The notes below the pieces were generated by a model. That model ran no database searches and was not told the origin of the DNA. It saw only the letters and a program-made list of their open reading frames with translations. DNA of 47,379 nt from Nocardia vermiculata NBRC 100427 (lineage in GTDB: Bacteria > Actinomycetota > Actinomycetes > Mycobacteriales > Mycobacteriaceae), in NCBI RefSeq assembly GCF_001613265.1, contig NZ_BDCA01000026.1:1-47379 (forward strand), read 5' to 3'. This document shows positions 39,153 through 46,736 of this stretch, piece after piece; positions within the stretch are counted from its first letter, which is position 1, and each line of letters starts with the position of its first letter. The translations under genes were made by a program, and so were the position numbers.

Positions 39153-41830
39153 TCGAGGTCGTCCATCGTCATGTCCTCGGGGATCGGGACACTTTGTGCA
39201 GCAGTAACATTCGCGACGGGTGCGCCTGCGGCGGTCACCTCGAATGCATCCGCGTCGACCACCGGCGGCCAGATCTGCGGATTCAGTTCACCGTTCGCGC
39301 GGCGTTCGGCGAGCTGATCGGCCCGATCGGCCTCGAAGTTCTCGTGTGGCCGGCAGCAGTACTGGTGTGCCTCGGGATCCTCGGTGTAGAAGCCGGGTTC
39401 GCAGGTGGCCCTGGGAGAGGAGATCTCGTCGGCCTTGGGGCGGGTGACATTGAGGGCCTTGTAGGTCTTGTTGCTCGAAAACCACGCGAAGTCCGCGACC
39501 ACCAGCCGATCGCCCACCGACAACGCCGGAACGCTCAGTGGTGTCCACTCGAACTGCTGGGGCGTACCGACGTCCGACAGCGGGCCGATCGCCAGCCCGG
39601 TGAACTTGAAACTGCCCTTCTGGACGGTCAATTCGATTCCCGGCTGTTCGACGCACGGATCACCGTTGACATGCAGCAGCACAATTTTCGACCCGTCTCC
39701 GATGCGACGCGATTCGACCCGCAGCACGATCGGATTCAGCTGCACGACCGTAGCGTTGACGATCGACCGCTCACCGGCCGCCGCGGCCCGGTCGGAGGCG
39801 GCCTGCGGATTCCCCAGCGCGAGTAGCTGATCCCGGCATCTACCGTCGCTTTCGATCACCGGCACCAGCGAATTGCGCCAGTACCGATAGGTGCGCCCGA
39901 ACCGCACCAGATCGGAGGCGTGCAGGGCGAGCCGCCGGCGCCACACCGCCTGCGCATCACTCTCGATCGCCCGATGCACTTCGCGCAGAGCCGAGTCTGC
40001 CACCGCCTCGAGCACATCCAACCCGCGCTCGAGAATCGCGCACTTGTACCGCAACTCCTCGGTCACCAGCGCCTCGTACACCGCCGGATCCGCGGGCGCA
40101 CCGCTACCGCCGACCAGCGCGGCATAGATGGAATCCGATCGCCCGCTGGTCAACCGAGCGCCCGGAGTGTGTTCGCAGGCTTCGATCCGGTCCTCGAATT
40201 CACGCGGGTCCAGCCGTTCTCCTTCGGCCCACCCCACCAGATAGTCCAAGCGTTGTGCCGCGACCGCGGGCCCACCGGCAACGATGTGCTGGGCCAGCGC
40301 TTCACGCAGATCGACGACGGGTGAGCGCAACTCCAAGGCGCGCGCCCGGTCCTCTTCGAGGAGGAACGACACCGCGGTCCGCGCGGTTTCGCGCAGCGCG
40401 GACGGGATCTCGGCCGGTTCACCGTCGAAGGTCAGGGGAGTACGTCCCATCGCTCGGTCGTGTTCCCAGCGCAACCGGCTGAGCTCGATACCGGCCAGAT
40501 TGTCGGCGATCGAGGCGAGCACATCGGCCGTCGACGGATCCGGAACCACCAGATGCACCGGCGCGTGTGCGGGCCGCTGTTCGGCCATCGCCTCGCCGAG
40601 TTCGGCTCCGAGCAGGCGCATCACCTCGCGCCGGGTATACGGAGACGACTGCCGATCGCGAAAAACGGTGAGCTGCCACGGTTCCCGTCCCGCCGCGGTG
40701 ACGCGCTGCAGTCCGATCCCGTGAATACCGAGCGCGGCGGTATCGGACTTGGCGATCACCACATTGATCGTGCCGGGCAGTCCCGCCGGGTCGATCCGCC
40801 GCTGCCCCGTCGACTGCGCGACCCCGTCCCGAGTGGCGGTCACATTCGCGACCACCGACGCAGGCGCCGACTCACCGCCACCGTCGCCGGTCACGACGCC
40901 GACCAACTGGGGACGCACATCGGCGATCCCGAGTTCGACCAGCAGGTCGGCCGGATCGCTCGAAGTGCGAAGTTCGTTGCGGCAGTAGGAGAACAGTGTG
41001 CACGTCGGACAGCTCGCCGGATCGAACGCCGACCGCAGGTGGCCGACGTAGCGGGTCAGCCCCTCCGACTCGTCGTAGGGTTGCCTCTCGGCCTCGAGCC
41101 TGCGCTCCGCCACCCGCATCCGTACCTCGGCACGGTGATCGTCGAGCTGCTCCACCAGCGGCTCGGGTTGCAGAAAGGCGTTGCGCGGCACCGCCAGCAC
41201 CCCATGGGTGTGCACCGACATCCCCGCCGGCAGTCGCGACCACGCCTCGGCCGCCTCGGCGCCGAGCGCGACCTGCAGAAAACCCTTCAGCAGGCGGGCG
41301 TCCTGGATCCGGGAGCGCACCCGCTCGTAATCCTTGGCGTCACCGACGATCAGCCAGCTCCGCTCTCCGTCCGCGGCCGGCGCCACCACCGCGAAGTCGG
41401 GCTTGACCTCGGTGGCCTCATCGTTCTCGAAGCCGGGAAACGGGATGGCCGGCCCGTGAATCAGCGTGGCCGCGCCGTCCCGGAGCGCCCGGGCGTGGGC
41501 CTCGGCCAACAGTGCCGCGGTCTTGTCCAACCACACCAGCGCATTCGCGGTGACCACCGAGGTTGGCCGATCCAACCCCAGCCGCCCGACCGTAGTGGTG
41601 GCGATCTCACTCACGAACTTGTCGTCACGCACCAGATGTTCGAAGGTCATCGCGCGCATCCAGCGCGCCTCCGGAATGCGACCGGAATCGTCGGCGAAGC
41701 CGACATCGGTGGCGAGTGCACGGCGAGTGCGGCCGATCACCAGCGGATCGGTGCCGCGAAACCGTGCGCAGGCGGCATGCGCGGATGCCGCGACGGCACT
41801 GGACCCGCCGCCTGCATTTTTGCTCCCCAT
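39149..41830 (-). CDS. Large Fe-S PD-(D/E)XK nuclease, partner of the SF1 helicase
   Basis: This 893-residue protein has a RecB/Cas4-type nuclease core: KPDFAVV (Asp145) and WLIVGDAKDYE (Asp164, Lys166). It has the four-Cys iron-sulfur arrangement of AddB, Cas4 and Dna2, namely Cys21 plus C-x2-C-x5-C at 274, 277 and 283. A long middle region is unassigned, then a beta-rich segment near 670-790 recalls the 1B barrel of Dna2-type helicases. A Cys/His group (CEP...AHQYCCRPHE) lies near the C-terminus, followed by an acidic tail ending MTMDDLE. ATG 41830 has AGGGG upstream. The 3' gene is the SF1 motor, with ATGA overlap. Together they look like a split Dna2/AddAB-like nuclease-helicase, possibly antiphage or repair. 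Confidence 0.78.
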   Translation of the reverse strand: MGSKNAGGGSSAVAASAHAACARFRGTDPLVIGRTRRALATDVGFADDSGRIPEARWMRAMTFEHLVRDDKFVSEIATTTVGRLGLDRPTSVVTANALVWLDKTAALLAEAHARALRDGAATLIHGPAIPFPGFENDEATEVKPDFAVVAPAADGERSWLIVGDAKDYERVRSRIQDARLLKGFLQVALGAEAAEAWSRLPAGMSVHTHGVLAVPRNAFLQPEPLVEQLDDHRAEVRMRVAERRLEAERQPYDESEGLTRYVGHLRSAFDPASCPTCTLFSYCRNELRTSSDPADLLVELGIADVRPQLVGVVTGDGGGESAPASVVANVTATRDGVAQSTGQRRIDPAGLPGTINVVIAKSDTAALGIHGIGLQRVTAAGREPWQLTVFRDRQSSPYTRREVMRLLGAELGEAMAEQRPAHAPVHLVVPDPSTADVLASIADNLAGIELSRLRWEHDRAMGRTPLTFDGEPAEIPSALRETARTAVSFLLEEDRARALELRSPVVDLREALAQHIVAGGPAVAAQRLDYLVGWAEGERLDPREFEDRIEACEHTPGARLTSGRSDSIYAALVGGSGAPADPAVYEALVTEELRYKCAILERGLDVLEAVADSALREVHRAIESDAQAVWRRRLALHASDLVRFGRTYRYWRNSLVPVIESDGRCRDQLLALGNPQAASDRAAAAGERSIVNATVVQLNPIVLRVESRRIGDGSKIVLLHVNGDPCVEQPGIELTVQKGSFKFTGLAIGPLSDVGTPQQFEWTPLSVPALSVGDRLVVADFAWFSSNKTYKALNVTRPKADEISSPRATCEPGFYTEDPEAHQYCCRPHENFEADRADQLAERRANGELNPQIWPPVVDADAFEVTAAGAPVANVTAAQSVPIPEDMTMDDLE

Positions 41831-42059
41831 AGGAAACCCCTACCACACTTCCCTCGGCTATCGATGCTGGATCGCGGGCCGGGCAACGGGTGTTACGAGG
41901 AAGTAGCTCCCGGATCACGGCACGGCCTTTGCCATCATGCGGCACGTGCCCACACCAGCGGACGGTCAACCGGTGACATCAGTACAAGCCGGAACCTCCT
42001 CTGCGAACACAATCGAAAACCCGGTGCGACAAGCAAAAGCGTCGGGCAGACTGTCCGGA

Positions 42060-42650
42060 ATGCAGCCGCGCACCGTCACCGAGTTGATCGACCTCCTGGA
42101 TGCCGGTGCGCGGGTGCAATACCTGCCGTTCTGGGGCCACCAGCCGAGAAGCGACGGGTTCGTCGGCGCGGAATGCCTGAGCCAGTGGTGGCCCGCGGAG
42201 TTCACCCTGGACGACGTATCCTTCCGCACGGCCGAGCACTACATGATGTGGAAGAAGGCGATGCTGTTCGAGGACTCGGCGGCGGCCGAGCGCATCGTAG
42301 CGGCCGAAACGCCGGGTGAGGCCAAGTCACTCGGCAGGATCGTGTGCGGATTCGACGAAAAGGTCTGGGACGAACGGCGATACGCGATCGTGGTCGCTGC
42401 GAATACCGCCAAATTCGGTCAGCACGAGCGGCTTCGAGATTTCCTTGTCAACACCGGGGAGCGGGTGCTGGTGGAGGCGAGCCCGGTGGATCGGATCTGG
42501 GGCATCGGCATGACCGTCGACGATCCGCGGGCCGAGAGTCCGCGGGAGTGGGAGGGGCTGAATCTGCTGGGGTTCGCGTTGATGACGGCGCGAGATCGGC
42601 TGAGAACCGCTGCGCGGGCGGCCGGCCGGGATCTCCCCGGCGACCGATAG
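42060..42650 (+). CDS. NADAR-domain protein (YbiA-like)
   Basis: This 196-residue protein fits the NADAR/DUF1768 family: FWGHQP, ECLSQWWPAEFTLDDVSFRTAEHYMMWKKAMLF, GEAKSLGRIVCGFDEKVWDERRYAIVVAANTAKFGQH and VLVEASPVDRIWGIGM. NADAR enzymes cleave N-glycosidic bonds. Some remove guanine-linked ADP-ribose from DNA and act as antitoxins to DarT-like toxins; YbiA-type members act on riboflavin intermediates. No ADP-ribosyltransferase gene is visible nearby. ATG 42060 fits the domain start; ATG 41937 would add an unconserved 41-residue leader. The gene is divergent from the nuclease-helicase operon. Confidence 0.9.
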   Translation: MQPRTVTELIDLLDAGARVQYLPFWGHQPRSDGFVGAECLSQWWPAEFTLDDVSFRTAEHYMMWKKAMLFEDSAAAERIVAAETPGEAKSLGRIVCGFDEKVWDERRYAIVVAANTAKFGQHERLRDFLVNTGERVLVEASPVDRIWGIGMTVDDPRAESPREWEGLNLLGFALMTARDRLRTAARAAGRDLPGDR

Positions 42651-42651
42651 C

Positions 42652-43305
42652 TCAGAACTCCAGCTCGGCCCAAGGGATCCTGATCGGGAACGGGTGATCG
42701 ATGGTGACCGCGTCGCTGTCGCCGGGGGACCAAGCTCCGGCGAGAATGTAGTTGGCGCGGTGCAGCACAGTGATGCCGGGGTCCGGTGGGTGTACTTCCG
42801 AGACGAGCGTGTAGGCATGAATGTGTGCGATTTCGCTGCGGTGCGTGGCCAGGGTGACTTCCCAGTACCACGGAATTCCGGCTCGGGCGTAGCGGGCCTT
42901 CTTCGCTTCCATGTCGGCATCGGAATTGGACGGTGAGAGGACTTCACCTACCAGGACCACCCCGTCGGATCGAACGTACTGGTATGGCTCGGGTTGACAC
43001 TTGTAGATCATGAAGTCCGGGGTGACGAAATCCGACATGCCGGTGCGGCCGAAGAACACGTTGGTCTCGGTACCCACTCTCCAGCACCGCTCGAGATCTG
43101 TCGTCATTGCGGACTTGGCGCAGGTGCGCAGCCCGTTCCAGATCAGGTTCGTGAACTCTTGGTGTTCGTGGGGACCCCGACGTAACCAGACCACGCGACC
43201 GTCCCAGAGTTCGATCCGCTCGGCCACTTCCTCGGGCAGCGCCGACAGTTCTTCCCACGTCATGTACTCGGGGAGTTCGGGACGTTCCACGTCGGGGCAC
43301 GACAT
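42652..43305 (-). CDS. Uma2-family restriction-endonuclease-like protein
   Basis: This 217-residue PD-(D/E)XK-fold protein of the Uma2 (DUF820) family has MTWEELSALPEEVAERIELWDGRVV, then VTPDFMIYK (Asp), VVLVGEVLSPSNSDADMEAKKARYARAGIPWYWEV with the E-x-K type pair (Glu and Lys). Uma2 proteins are widespread and often multicopy, and their biological role is unsettled. ATG 43305 is preferred because TACCAT ends 6 bases before it, a leaderless signature; TTG 43323 is the alternative. It is convergent with the NADAR gene, with 1 base between the two stops. Confidence 0.88.
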   Translation of the reverse strand: MSCPDVERPELPEYMTWEELSALPEEVAERIELWDGRVVWLRRGPHEHQEFTNLIWNGLRTCAKSAMTTDLERCWRVGTETNVFFGRTGMSDFVTPDFMIYKCQPEPYQYVRSDGVVLVGEVLSPSNSDADMEAKKARYARAGIPWYWEVTLATHRSEIAHIHAYTLVSEVHPPDPGITVLHRANYILAGAWSPGDSDAVTIDHPFPIRIPWAELEF

Positions 43306-43458
43306 GAGGTTATGGTAGTTCAACCACCGCGGATCCGGCCCTCACCTGTTGAGACCGGGGTATGTGGGCACCGACTGTGCGCATCTCCACTACTTCGCGT
43401 ACTTCGGTCCGCCCCGACGTCTTCACCCGGCGCCGACCGTCCGGGGAACTGATGGCTC

Positions 43459-43626
43459 ATGACGGGTGGGACGGTGGCCGGGTTGCCGGCCGAGGCGGCC
43501 GTGACCGAGGCGGTGAGGACGACAGCGCGTGAAATGGCGGAACAGCTTGTCAGGACGATCGAGAATCGTGCGGCAGCGCGCGCCGCGCAGACGGACCAGC
43601 GGACGGAACTGGAAGCCGCGGCGTAG
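43459..43626 (+). CDS. Possible small helical protein (55 aa)
   Basis: The stretch 43306-43701 has no established gene. This + strand frame encodes 55 residues of mostly helix-forming Ala, Glu, Arg and Thr (AVTEAVRTTAREMAEQLVRTIENRAAARAAQ). Third codon positions are GC-rich. There is no clear ribosome site or promoter and no family match. A longer frame on the opposite strand of the same bases looks like a shadow. Treat as tentative. Confidence 0.25.
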   Translation: MTGGTVAGLPAEAAVTEAVRTTAREMAEQLVRTIENRAAARAAQTDQRTELEAAA

Positions 43627-43701
43627 TCGAGCGGTTCGACCTGCCGTGGTCGCCACATCGCCTCGGTCGCGGTAGTCGGGGAACCACCTCGGGGTGGGAT
43701 C

Positions 43702-44031
43702 TCAACGCGGGTAAGGGCTGCGCATGTTCAACCACCGGATCTCGAGGTCCTGTTCGAGATAGTCCATCCGGTTGTCCCAGAACTCCTTCATGTGGGGTAG
43801 CGCCAGATGCTTGTCGAGGTCGGCTTTCGAACGCCAGACCTCGTAGAAGACGAACGTTCCGGGTTCGTCGCGGTCCTCGTGGAAGTGGTATTCGAGAGCG
43901 CCGTCCTCGGTACGTGTCGGTGCGACGAACGACAGCAACAACTCCCGAAGCTCTTCGGCACGTTCCGGTTTGGGGCGAGCAAAGCCGACCAGGGCATAGG
44001 GTGACGAGGCGATAGGTATGGTAGTTGCCAT
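43702..44031 (-). CDS. Antibiotic biosynthesis monooxygenase (ABM) domain protein
   Basis: This 109-residue single ABM domain is a dimeric ferredoxin-like fold. YALVGFARPKPERAEELRELLLSFVAPTRTEDGALEYHFHEDRDEPGTFVFYEVWRSKADLDKHLALPHMKEFW is the standard pattern. Members are cofactor-free quinone-forming oxygenases (YgiN-like) or heme degraders. The typical heme-degrader residues are not evident, so a quinol monooxygenase-like role is favoured. Its first codons lie inside a palindromic operator that it shares with the divergent ArsR gene, so it is almost certainly regulated by that protein. Confidence 0.9.
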   Translation of the reverse strand: MATTIPIASSPYALVGFARPKPERAEELRELLLSFVAPTRTEDGALEYHFHEDRDEPGTFVFYEVWRSKADLDKHLALPHMKEFWDNRMDYLEQDLEIRWLNMRSPYPR

Positions 44032-44077
44032 ACCTATCGACGATAACGGTCGAAGAGGTACGATGCAATACGTACCT
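44014..44077. promoter_or_regulatory. Two matched operators between the ABM and ArsR genes
   Basis: Site 1 (44014-44035) is AGGTATG-N8-CATACCT, within a perfect 12-base inverted repeat spanning 44010-44039 that covers the ABM start codon. Site 2 (44056-44077) is AGGTACG-N8-CGTACCT. Same pattern, same 8-base spacer, and centres 42 bases apart (about four helical turns), which suggests cooperative binding of the ArsR protein. Confidence 0.8.
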
Positions 44078-44096
44078 TAGGTGAGGAGGTGGCGGG

Positions 44097-44435
44097 GTGC
44101 CCGACAATGACGAACCCGTCGTGCAGGAAATGACCCTGGGTTCGGTGTTCGCGGCATTGGCCGATCAGCACCGCCGGCGGGTGATCCTCACCTTGCTGGC
44201 CGAACCCGAGGGAACTGAACGTCACTGCAGCTCCTTCGAACTGCCCGTCTCGAAAGCCACACTCACACATCACTTTCGAGTACTCCGCCGAGCCGGCCTG
44301 ATTCACCAGGTCAATCGCGGAAACAGCAATATGGCTCAGCTGCGGCGCTCGGATCTGAGGCAACGATTCCCGGCACTGCTCGAACTGTTACAGGCCGAGA
44401 TCGAGGGACGCCCTGGGCCGGGAGGTGAGCCTTGA
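44097..44435 (+). CDS. ArsR-family transcriptional regulator
   Basis: This 112-residue winged-helix regulator has LGSVFAALADQHRRRVILTLLAEPEGTERHCSSFELPVSKATLTHHFRVLRRAGLIHQVNRGNSNMAQLRRSDLRQRFPALL. The HTH recognition helix is KATLTHHFRVLRRAG. A single Cys is present and no metal-binding pair, so redox or an organic ligand is more likely. GTG 44097 has GGAGG upstream. It is divergent from the ABM gene, with two operators between, and likely autoregulates. Confidence 0.92.
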   Translation: MPDNDEPVVQEMTLGSVFAALADQHRRRVILTLLAEPEGTERHCSSFELPVSKATLTHHFRVLRRAGLIHQVNRGNSNMAQLRRSDLRQRFPALLELLQAEIEGRPGPGGEP

Positions 44436-44564
44436 TCGCGATGACTTGCTCGGCACCGGAGACTGCGAGTCCGACTCACGGCCCGCGCTGCCGCCGATAC
44501 CGTCGGGGATCCCGAGAACCACTGGCGGCCGGGTCGATCGGGAACTCCTTCTATAGTCGCAGCT

Positions 44565-45166
44565 GTGGAAGAGACCGCGATCGCCGACTCGAGCCGCTTC
44601 GTCCCGATATCTGACCCTCGACCCGACGATTCTTTCTGGCCGGAACTGAGCTGGCCGGTTGCCGCCGGTACCGAGCTGGTTGGCGCTGAGCCCCGCCGAC
44701 CCGGCAACCGACGCGGACGGCTTGTTCCGAGCGCTCGACCACGATGCCGTGTGGGGTGCATGTTGCCGGACGTCCCGGCGATCGGCAGCAATTCGAGGAG
44801 CTTCTGCGGGCATGGCAGGCGCGCGACGAGTGGCATACCTGGGTGGTTCGCATCCGACGCGCCGTTGCCGGCCTTCCCGCAGGTGCGGTCGTCGGGACTA
44901 CGTCGTATCTCGATGTGAGTGTGCGCGATGCACGTTTGGAGATAGGTGCCACCCTCTACACGCCCACGGCGTGGGCAACCGTGGTTAACCCGGAAACAAA
45001 GATTGCCCGGCTCGGCGCCCGGCACGAAGGAACGTTACGGCGTCACCACCGACGCGCGGACGGCACGGTGCGTGACTCCGTGATGTTCTCTGTGGCTGCG
45101 GAAGACTGGCCTGATGTGCGGCAACGGCTCACTGCCCGCCTGCGATCCACAGGCTCGGATCGATGA
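44565..45166 (+). pseudogene. Decayed GNAT (RimJ/RimL-like) acetyltransferase
   Basis: Pieces of one GNAT protein appear in three successive frames. The start runs from GTG 44565 (ELSWPVAAGTELVG). Then ALSPADPATDADGLFRALDHDAVW follows in the second frame from about 44683. The third frame from about 44757 (HVAGRPGDRQQFEELLRAWQA...) reaches the end at 45166. In the last piece VVNPETK joins directly to IARLGARHEG, so roughly 30 residues with the acetyl-CoA-binding helix are missing. A strong TATAGT -10 (44552-44557) still lies 7 bases before the start. The gene cannot make an active enzyme as read. Confidence 0.8.
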
Positions 45167-45194
45167 AGCCGAGGTGACTCATCGAGTTCTCGGT

Positions 45195-45527
45195 TCAGGC
45201 GACCTTCCAGGTGCGGTCGCCGAGTGTGACGACGACGTCGACGGACCCGCCGAGGGCGGAGACATAGGCGCGGATCGTATCGATACCGGCCACCTTTCCT
45301 TGTTCGATCTTCGACACCCTGGCCTGCGAAATCCCTAGGATGCTGGCGAGTTTTGTCTGTGTCAGCCCGATCGACTTTCGGATTTCTGCGAGTTGGTGGC
45401 CGCGGAGGTAGGCATCGTGCCGCTCTCGGGCGTGCTCTCGCGCGGTCGCGCGCTCCGTTTCGGTGCGGCTGTCGGCGCTGCGCGCCTTGGCTTCGACCTC
45501 GCTCCATTTGGTGAGTTTTGCAGTCAT
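45195..45527 (-). CDS. XRE-family antitoxin (HigA-like), intact
   Basis: ATG 45527 opens a 110-residue protein. It has a charged helical N-terminus (TKWSEVEAKARSADSRTETERATAREHARERHDAYL) and a Cro/CI-type HTH (LAEIRKSIGLTQTKLASILGISQARVSKIEQGKVAGIDTIRAYVSALGGSVDVVVTLG). In related loci the toxin stop overlaps this ATG (ATGA), which is still visible in the undisturbed toxin frame. It can be made on its own or as the C-terminal half of the fusion. It probably binds the palindrome upstream of the operon. Confidence 0.88.
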   Translation of the reverse strand: MTAKLTKWSEVEAKARSADSRTETERATAREHARERHDAYLRGHQLAEIRKSIGLTQTKLASILGISQARVSKIEQGKVAGIDTIRAYVSALGGSVDVVVTLGDRTWKVA

Positions 45528-45890
45528 GGCTGCTCCTCCAACGCATCCAGGTGCTCCGCGAAGCGCTTGTCGGCCAAGCGGATTGCCTCGTAGTACCACC
45601 CCTGCCAGTTTCCGGATTTGTCTCCGGCAACGAGGAATCGCCTCCCGTGCCGGATCGAATGCGAAGAGCATGCGCACTTCCGACCGTCCGGTAGAAGCTG
45701 GTCGGAGTTCCTTCATATTGTGGTAACGACTACCTTTGACCCTGTCGACCAATGGACGACCGGCCGCCGGGCCCTCCTCTGACAGGTGGTCGAGCGCCAG
45801 CTCGATGAGGTCGCCAGATTCAGGGTCGTCTGCACAAACAGCCAAGAACCACGACTCCACCTCCGGATGAAGACTGATCTGCCAGGCCAC
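45195..45890 (-). pseudogene. HigB-type toxin frameshifted into its antitoxin (fused ORF)
   Basis: The first about 85 residues from GTG 45890 match the Gp49/HigB RelE-like toxin family (MAWQISLHPEVESWFLAVCADDPESGDL, RPLVDRVKGSRYHNMKELRP, EVRMLFAFDPAREA). At about 45634-45641 the frame changes. The expected family end FLVAGDKSGNWQGWYYEAIRL, followed by RFAEHLDALEEQP and a stop overlapping the antitoxin ATG, is still intact in another frame. In the actual frame the toxin reads out of register and continues in frame into the antitoxin, giving a 231-residue fusion. A net +1 (or -2) base change explains it. Promoter TATACT (45903-45898) lies 7 bases before the GTG. Confidence 0.8.
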
Positions 45891-45900
45891 GGGAGCGAGT

Positions 45901-45916
45901 ATAACCTTTTTGTTAT
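45901..45916 (-). promoter_or_regulatory. Palindromic operator at the toxin-antitoxin promoter
   Basis: ATAAC-CTTTTT-GTTAT (45901-45916) is a perfect 5-base inverted repeat. Its left arm overlaps the -10 box TATACT (45903-45898, - strand) that lies 7 bases before the toxin GTG. The position is right for autorepression by the HTH antitoxin. The transcript looks leaderless. Confidence 0.6.
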
Positions 45917-45944
45917 GAGCAACGGAAGTGGCCAGCTTTTGTCG

Positions 45945-46736
45945 CTAGTTCAAGTACCGCAGCAAATCATCGTGCAGCAGCCCGTTCGATGCTGCTGCGC
46001 TGCCGCTGAGCAAGCCCGCGCTGCCGTCGAGACCGGTGAAGGTGCCGCCCGCTTCGGTGACGATGACAGCGTTCGCCGCCATCTCCATCGGTGACAGTTC
46101 CGGGTCGGCGCACATATCGACCACGCCTTCGGCGACCATCATGTACGGCCAGAAGTCGCCGTATGCGCGCGTGCGCCACACCGTGCGCGCAAGGTGCAGG
46201 AGGCCCGCCAGGCGGCCCTGGTCTTCCCAATCGATGAGGGAGGAGTAGGCGAGCGAGGCGTGGGGCAGCGCGGAGATCCGGGAGACGCGCAGCGGGGAAG
46301 CCGAGGAGAGGTTGCGGCCGGTGAAGGCGCCGTGGTCCTTCGCGGCCCACCAGCGACGCCCGAGTGCGGGAGCGGAGACGAGCCCGACGACCGGGCGGTA
46401 TCCGCCCTCGGACAATTCCAGCAGGGAGATCTGCGTGGCCCACACCGGGACGCCGCGCGCGAAGTTCTCGAGACCGTCGACGGCGTCGATCACCCAGCAG
46501 CGAGGTCCGGTTCCCTCCAACCCTTCTCCCTCACCGAGGACCGCGTCGCGCGGGCGGGAACGCTGCAGCTGTCCACGGATGAGCTTCTCCACCTCCGTCT
46601 CGGCGTCGCGCGCCACATCCATATCAGGCTTCGTATCCAGCTCGCGGCCGAACTTCTTGAAGCGTTCGGTGCTCGTCGCGGCCGCAGTGTCGGCGATGAC
46701 GTGGGCGAAGCGGAGGTCGTCGAGGTGGTCCTGCAT
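45945..46736 (-). CDS. Inositol monophosphatase / histidinol-phosphatase family protein with altered motifs
   Basis: This 263-residue protein of the IMPase superfamily is very similar in pattern to actinobacterial HisN (VWATQISLLEL, VVGLVSAPALGRRWWAAKDHGAFTGR, VWRTRAYGDFWPYMMVAEGVVD, IVTEAGGTFTGLDG). Several catalytic motifs differ from consensus: GEE is GEG, DPIDGT is DAVDGL (both Asp kept, the water-activating Thr replaced by Leu), and WD near the C-terminus is ME. Activity may be reduced or changed. TAGCGT lies 6 bases before ATG 46736, so the mRNA is probably leaderless. Confidence 0.85.
   Translation of the reverse strand: MQDHLDDLRFAHVIADTAAATSTERFKKFGRELDTKPDMDVARDAETEVEKLIRGQLQRSRPRDAVLGEGEGLEGTGPRCWVIDAVDGLENFARGVPVWATQISLLELSEGGYRPVVGLVSAPALGRRWWAAKDHGAFTGRNLSSASPLRVSRISALPHASLAYSSLIDWEDQGRLAGLLHLARTVWRTRAYGDFWPYMMVAEGVVDMCADPELSPMEMAANAVIVTEAGGTFTGLDGSAGLLSGSAAASNGLLHDDLLRYLN

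Noticed and set aside
43320..43658. 112-codon - strand frame in the Uma2-ABM gap
   Set aside because: Ser/Ala-rich composition, no start signals, no family pattern; overlaps a slightly more plausible + strand small frame.
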